55,329 nucleotides of DNA from Ferroacidibacillus organovorans. GTDB taxonomy: Bacteria > Bacillota > Bacilli > Alicyclobacillales > SLC66. How positions within the stretch are numbered: the first letter of the stretch is position 1; each line of letters starts with the position of its first letter. A program made the position numbers and the translations under genes. The notes beneath the pieces were generated by a model, which was not told the DNA's origin, searched no databases, and worked only from the letters and a program-made list of their open reading frames with translations. Where the stretch lies: NCBI RefSeq assembly GCF_001642725.1, contig NZ_LSUQ01000013.1:1-55329 (forward strand). Reading direction: 5' to 3'. Shown piece by piece: positions 50,709 to 55,329 of the stretch.

Positions 50709-53102
50709 GTGATCGGGCTGATTAAACGAGTTGTTGGTAGTACAAATGAGCGTGAAGTCAAAAGACTACTTAAAATTGTTGACAAAGTTCGCGGGCTGGA
50801 GCCGACCTATGAAGCGATGTCGGATGATGAGTTGCGCTCGCAAACGGATCTGTTCAAAGCGCGTTACCAGCAAGGTGAGCGACTTGACGCCATGTTGCCC
50901 GAAGCGTTTGCGGTTGTTCGCGAGGCGGGCAAACGCGTGCTCGGCATGCGCCACTTCGACGTCCAGTTGCTTGGGGGGATGGTTCTTCACCAAGGTCGCG
51001 TCGCTGAAATGAAGACCGGTGAAGGAAAGACGCTCGTTTCTACGCTGCCCGCTTACCTTAATGCGCTGACGGGAAAAGGCGTTCACATCATTACGGTGAA
51101 TGACTATCTCGCACGGCGTGACAGCGAATGGATGGGGCGTATTCACCGCTTTTTGGGTCTCGCGGTGGGGTTGAATGTGCATGGTCTCTCGCACGCTGAA
51201 AAGCAAGAAGCGTATTTGGCTGATGTGACGTATGGTACGAATGCAGAGTTCGGGTTTGACTATCTGCGCGACAACATGGTGATGAATACAGAAGAGATGG
51301 TTCAACGTCCGCTTCACTACGCAATTGTTGACGAAGTGGACAGTATTTTGATCGATGAGGCAAGAACGCCTTTGATCATCTCGGGGCCGGGCGAAAAATC
51401 AACGGATCTCTATTTTATGGCGGATTTATTTGTGCGTTCGCTGGTGCATGAAGAAGATTATACGTTTGATGAAAAAGCGCGCACGGCGAACCTCACCGAT
51501 CAAGGTGTGCATAAAGCGGAGCGCTACTTCCGTCTGGAAAACTTGTTTGACCCACTTCACATCACTACAAATCATCACATTACGCAAGCGCTCAAGGCGC
51601 ATGCACTGATGCATCGGGACAAGGATTACGTCGTTCTCGGCGAGGAAGTCGTCATTGTCGATGAGTTTACAGGGCGGATGATGCAGGGCAGGCGTTATAG
51701 TGACGGATTGCATCAGGCGATTGAGGCAAAAGAAGGCGTCAAGGTACAGAATGAGTCGCGCACGCTCGCGACGATTACGCTGCAGAATTATTTCCGCATG
51801 TATGAAAAGCTGTCTGGTATGACCGGGACTGCCAAAACGGAACAGCAAGAATTTGTCGATATCTATGCGATGGATGTAGTGACGATTCCATCGAATCGCC
51901 CTAATCTGCGCAAAGATATGTCAGATGTTGTCTACAAGACCGTGAAAGGGAAATTTCAGGCGGCTGTCCTTGAAATTGAAGCGAGACATCGCACGGGTCA
52001 ACCGATTCTTGTTGGTACGACATCCATTGAAAAATCGGAGTTACTCTCCGGGATGCTTCGCGCCAAAGGTATTCCTCATCAAGTCCTCAACGCAAAGCAC
52101 CACGAGCGCGAGGCTGAGATTGTCTCGCACGCGGGCGGGCATGGCATGGTGACGATCGCCACGAACATGGCGGGACGGGGAACGGACATTCACCTTGGCG
52201 AAGGTGTCGCAGAATTAGGCGGTATGCATATCATCGGTACGGAACGGCATGAGAGCCGCCGAATTGACAACCAATTGCGCGGGCGCGCCGGTCGTCAAGG
52301 TGACCCAGGGTCGTCTCAATTTTATTTGTCACTGCAGGACGATCTCATGCGACTGTTTGGATCGGATAACATCATGGGGCTCATGGATAAGCTCGGTATT
52401 GAGGAAGACCAGCCGATTGAGAATGGAATGGTCTCAAAAGCGATTGAACGCGCGCAGCGGAAGGTCGAGGCAAACAATTACGATGTTCGCAAACACGTTC
52501 TAAAATACGATGATGTGATGAACAAGCAGCGCGAAGTGATTTATACGCAGCGTCGCCGCATTCTGCAAGAGCAGGTTCTGCGCCCTATTATTGAAGGGAT
52601 GTGCAGGGATCTGGGGGATTTTATGATTCAAACGTATTGCCTCCAAGATCAAGTTCCCGAAGATTGGGATCTAAAGGGGCTTCTTGAATATGGGGAGCAC
52701 ACTTTCTTGACGCCGCATAGAGTGACGGAAGAAGAACTGCGGCGCTTTGAACGAGAAGAACTCCAGGAGTTTTTGTACAATCAGGTGGACGTTGAATACA
52801 ACTTGCGCGAAGAAACGCTGGGCGAGTTCGTTCGCGAGCTTGAGCGAATTGTTCTGCTGCGCACGGTAGATTCGAAGTGGATGGATCACATCGATGCAAT
52901 GGAGACGTTAAGACAAGGCATTCATCTTCGCTCGTACGGTCAGCTGGATCCGCTTACGGCGTATCAACAAGAGGGTTTCCAGATGTTTGAGGATATGATT
53001 CACAGCATTCAGGAAGAGGTCGCTACGTATGTGTTTAAGGCGCAGGTCAACATGCCGGATTTGCCGCCTGAGACGCCGGAGCCGCTTTATACTTCTTCGT
53101 GA
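50709..53102 (+). CDS. secA: Preprotein translocase ATPase SecA
   Basis: About 797 aa from the GTG at 50709, which has GGAGGGAG 10 bases upstream and gives the normal SecA start (IGLIKRVVG). Walker A is in [55 protein letters not shown] and [20 protein letters not shown] are the other motor motifs. SecA drives protein export through SecYEG. The C-terminus stops at about TPEPLYTSS and lacks the usual CxCxSG zinc-binding tail. It is terminated before prfB. Confidence 0.96.
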   Translation: MIGLIKRVVGSTNEREVKRLLKIVDKVRGLEPTYEAMSDDELRSQTDLFKARYQQGERLDAMLPEAFAVVREAGKRVLGMRHFDVQLLGGMVLHQGRVAEMKTGEGKTLVSTLPAYLNALTGKGVHIITVNDYLARRDSEWMGRIHRFLGLAVGLNVHGLSHAEKQEAYLADVTYGTNAEFGFDYLRDNMVMNTEEMVQRPLHYAIVDEVDSILIDEARTPLIISGPGEKSTDLYFMADLFVRSLVHEEDYTFDEKARTANLTDQGVHKAERYFRLENLFDPLHITTNHHITQALKAHALMHRDKDYVVLGEEVVIVDEFTGRMMQGRRYSDGLHQAIEAKEGVKVQNESRTLATITLQNYFRMYEKLSGMTGTAKTEQQEFVDIYAMDVVTIPSNRPNLRKDMSDVVYKTVKGKFQAAVLEIEARHRTGQPILVGTTSIEKSELLSGMLRAKGIPHQVLNAKHHEREAEIVSHAGGHGMVTIATNMAGRGTDIHLGEGVAELGGMHIIGTERHESRRIDNQLRGRAGRQGDPGSSQFYLSLQDDLMRLFGSDNIMGLMDKLGIEEDQPIENGMVSKAIERAQRKVEANNYDVRKHVLKYDDVMNKQREVIYTQRRRILQEQVLRPIIEGMCRDLGDFMIQTYCLQDQVPEDWDLKGLLEYGEHTFLTPHRVTEEELRRFEREELQEFLYNQVDVEYNLREETLGEFVRELERIVLLRTVDSKWMDHIDAMETLRQGIHLRSYGQLDPLTAYQQEGFQMFEDMIHSIQEEVATYVFKAQVNMPDLPPETPEPLYTSS

Positions 53103-53138
53103 TTTTGCAAAGTGAAAATCGTGGGGTAGTAATTAGGT

Positions 53139-53184
53139 AGACCGCAATGCGCGTGCAGTGTGCGCGTGCATTTTGCGGTCTTTT
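53139..53184 (+). terminator. Intrinsic terminator of secA
   Basis: AGACCGCAA (53139-53147) pairs with TTGCGGTCT (53173-53181), with an inner GCGC/GCGC stem, followed by TTTT. Confidence 0.75.
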
Positions 53185-53208
53185 CAATAGAATCAGGAGG
53201 CGGTTTTT

Positions 53209-54355
53209 ATGGCAGAAACGTTTGGTGAATTGCGTCAACAGCTTTCGATTATGGACCAACGCTTGGTCGACATTGGGAGGTCTCTTTGACGTCCCTGCCA
53301 AAACATCGCGTATTGCACAACTTGAGCATCAAATGTCGATCCCGACGTTTTGGGATGATGCGGATGGAGCTAAACAAGTCATCGCAGAGTTGAATCAGAT
53401 CAAAGGTGTCACGGAGCATTTCGGCGAGATGCGTACACGGATGGATGATCTTGTTTTAACGCTTGAGCTTGCGCAAGAAGAAGATGACGGAGAACTATTC
53501 AAGGAAGCGAACAGAAAAGCGGACGAATTTAAATTAGCGTTGGACGAGTTCGAATTGGAGCTGTTGCTCGACGGTCCGTATGACCACAACAACGCCATCT
53601 TTGAGCTTCATCCTGGCGCTGGCGGGACGGAGTCGCAGGACTGGGCAGCGATTTTGCTGCGAATGTACACGCGGTGGGCGGAAGGTCGCGGTTATAAAGT
53701 CGAGACGCTTGACTATCAGCCTGGTGACGAGGCAGGCGTAAAGAGTGTGACCCTTATGATCAAGGGATACAATGCGTATGGATACTTAAAAGCGGATAAA
53801 GGCGTCCATCGGTTGGTGCGGATCTCTCCGTTTGATAGCTCAGGTCGGCGACACACGTCATTCGCGTCGGTTGATGTGATGCCGGAGCTTGATGACAGCG
53901 TGGAAATTGATATTCGCACGGACGAGATCAAAGTGGATACGTATCGCTCAACGGGAGCTGGCGGACAGCACGTGAATACGACAGACTCTGCCGTGCGCAT
54001 TACGCACCTTCCAACGGGTGTCGTTGTGACGTGTCAGAGTGAGCGTTCGCAAATTCAAAACCGTGCGGTTGCGATGAAGATCTTGGCGGCGCGCCTCTAT
54101 GAGCGTAAGCGCGAAGAACAAGAGGCGGCACTCGCTGCAATTCGAGGCGAACAGAAGGACATTGCCTGGGGTAGTCAGATTCGCTCCTATGTATTTCATC
54201 CGTATTCGATGGTTAAAGATCACCGTACAGGGTACGAGGTAGGAAACGCGCAAGGGGTAGTTGATGGCGATCTCGATGGGTTTGTGAATGCGTATTTGCG
54301 ATGGCAATTGCATCGTCGCTCTTCGCAAACGGATGCTGAGGAGGGGAATTTGTGA
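53209..54355 (+). CDS. prfB: Peptide chain release factor 2 (programmed +1 frameshift)
   Basis: Reads 26 codons from the ATG at 53209 (AGGAGG upstream), then an in-frame TGA at 53287-53289. After a +1 shift at CTT-TGA-C, the frame continues from 53288 to 54355, for 381 residues in total. RF2 motifs are [20 protein letters not shown] and [20 protein letters not shown], with the catalytic GGQ. RF2 ends translation at UAA and UGA. The shift makes RF2 levels control their own synthesis. The stop overlaps the next gene by 4 bp. Confidence 0.96.
53275..53290 (+). promoter_or_regulatory. prfB autoregulatory frameshift site
   Basis: GGGAGG (internal Shine-Dalgarno-like), TCT, then the slippery CTT-TGA-C. 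The spacing of 3 bases between the G-rich element and CTT matches the known RF2 site. Confidence 0.93.
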
Positions 54356-55245
54356 TTGGAAATGAACTCCTGAGTGAACGCGCCGTGACAAGGCGCTTTC
54401 ACGTGGTGGATGCAGTGATGACAGAACACGGCGCGCGAATGGATGCTACTGGGGATCGCTGGTTGCTCGAACAAACGATTGCGACGGGGAGCGAGCGACG
54501 CAATCTTTTGCGAAGAATTCCGCTTGTCGAAGGTTCGGCCGTTCTTGACGTCGGGGTGGGATTTGGAGCGCTTGCGTTTGACGTGGCGGCGCTTTATCCA
54601 GTTCGTGTGGTAGGCGTCGATCAAAATCCAGAGATGATTGACCACGCGACAGTGCTCTGCGAACAAATACGCAGCGCAGATGGATTCATTCCTGGATCTA
54701 CGCTCTCGTTTCAATTGGGGGATGCACAAAAATTACCTTTTCCTGATGGGTCGTTTGACATGGTCATGGCGCGCTTTGTTTTTCAGCATTTATCCGAACC
54801 TATTGTCGCGGCAAAGGAAATTGCGCGTGTCTTAAAGGTTGGGGGTGTGGCGTGTCTCGTCGATGTGGATGAGGCGTTGTCGCTATCTTATCCTGAAGAA
54901 TCCTCTGCGTTTACACTCCTTTATAGTGCGTTTCGAGCGTTGCAGATGGAGAATGGCGGTGATCGTCAAGTCGGGCGAAAACTTGCGCACTATCTCGCGG
55001 AATTTGGGGAGCTTGAAGTCATTGGCACTTTTGTAGACCATCAGGCGCATCACGGTCGACTCTCTGATCTCTCCATGCAACTGACGGTTGCGCGTTTTGA
55101 ACAGGTGCGTAGTGATGTGATCGAGCGGGACCTTTTGGATGCAGAGCGTTATGATCATGCGTTGGAAGCGTTTCGGAGGGAAGGCCAGGCGGCGCGGTTT
55201 CAATCGGTTGGACAAGTCACTGTTTTCGCACAGAAGAAGCTTTAA
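54352..55245 (+). CDS. Class I SAM-dependent methyltransferase
   Basis: 297 aa, GTG start overlapping the prfB stop. The SAM motif [16 protein letters not shown] (about 64-79), the acidic end of strand 2 in [30 protein letters not shown] and the post-motif [14 protein letters not shown] define a UbiE/Methyltransf_11-type enzyme. The substrate is unknown. Coupling to prfB suggests a translation role, such as release-factor modification, but it lacks the NPPY motif of PrmC, so this is only contextual. Confidence 0.8.
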   Translation: MIGNELLSERAVTRRFHVVDAVMTEHGARMDATGDRWLLEQTIATGSERRNLLRRIPLVEGSAVLDVGVGFGALAFDVAALYPVRVVGVDQNPEMIDHATVLCEQIRSADGFIPGSTLSFQLGDAQKLPFPDGSFDMVMARFVFQHLSEPIVAAKEIARVLKVGGVACLVDVDEALSLSYPEESSAFTLLYSAFRALQMENGGDRQVGRKLAHYLAEFGELEVIGTFVDHQAHHGRLSDLSMQLTVARFEQVRSDVIERDLLDAERYDHALEAFRREGQAARFQSVGQVTVFAQKKL

Positions 55246-55254
55246 AAAAGACTT

Positions 55255-55283
55255 TTGTTAATGGATACAAATTCCAGTATAAA
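55255..55283 (+). promoter_or_regulatory. Promoter reading out of the window
   Basis: TTGTTA (55255-55260), 17-bp spacer, TATAAA (55278-55283). It is followed by CGAGGGG, a probable ribosome site for a gene beyond the window end. Confidence 0.55.
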
Positions 55284-55329
55284 ATGTGGGATAAAAGGTT
55301 TGACATGATGCGCGAGGGGTGATATATTA

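Noticed and set aside
1-55329. CRISPR array, tRNA or rRNA genes
   Set aside because: No regularly spaced repeat-spacer array, no tRNA cloverleaf or CCA-type end and no rRNA motif was recognised on either strand by eye.

Overview
The window looks like chromosome from an endospore-forming, motile Firmicute, most likely of the Alicyclobacillaceae (Alicyclobacillus, Acidibacillus or Sulfoacidibacillus type). Supporting evidence: an alpha/beta-type small acid-soluble spore protein, a B. subtilis-like neighbourhood comF-yvyF-(flagellar late genes)-hpf-secA-prfB, a PhoP/PhoR pair, strong Shine-Dalgarno sequences, many GTG/TTG starts and U-tailed terminators. The family assignment is inferred from gene content only.

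Layout. 1-3500: an insertion-sequence end with a DUF6431-type protein, then an AT-rich GT-C-like membrane glycosyltransferase and a decayed secreted-protein remnant. 3521-7027: a tightly coupled dTDP-L-rhamnose operon (rmlD-rmlA-rmlB-rmlC). 7136-15264: an accessory stretch with a two-gene unit (dCTP-deaminase-fold protein lacking the usual catalytic Glu, plus a two-helix membrane protein), hicAB, a sulfotransferase, two large secreted proteins, an AbrB/Doc toxin-antitoxin pair, an orphan MNT nucleotidyltransferase and a small antitoxin-like protein. 15291-21541: exported transglutaminase, cold-shock protein, two tandem stalk-domain proteins, moaA, a small membrane protein and a decayed parDE-like pair.

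21700-26299: cell-envelope block. A promoter, an untranslated structured RNA and a terminator precede LCP ligase - TagA/WecG glycosyltransferase - LCP-like protein, followed by ssp and an M15 peptidoglycan peptidase. 26489-33093: metK, a membrane diguanylate cyclase, a divergent FolC-like Mur ligase and an XRE-TPR regulator. 33358-40195: phoU-recD2-phoP-phoR, degV and comF.

40263-55245: the conserved flagellar/secretion neighbourhood. The late flagellar genes (sigma factor-flgM-flgN-flgK-flgL-hag-fliD-fliT-like-glycosyltransferase) form one minus-strand block, inserted convergently between comF-yvyF and hpf-secA-prfB. No fliW, csrA or fliS is found in it. prfB carries the autoregulatory +1 frameshift. 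A SAM methyltransferase and a promoter reading out of the window close the segment.

The best candidate for an undescribed system is the pair at 7136-8175. It combines a nucleotide-deaminase fold that appears to have lost catalysis with a translationally coupled 2TM protein, next to toxin-antitoxin genes. This is a hypothesis from architecture, not a demonstrated function.
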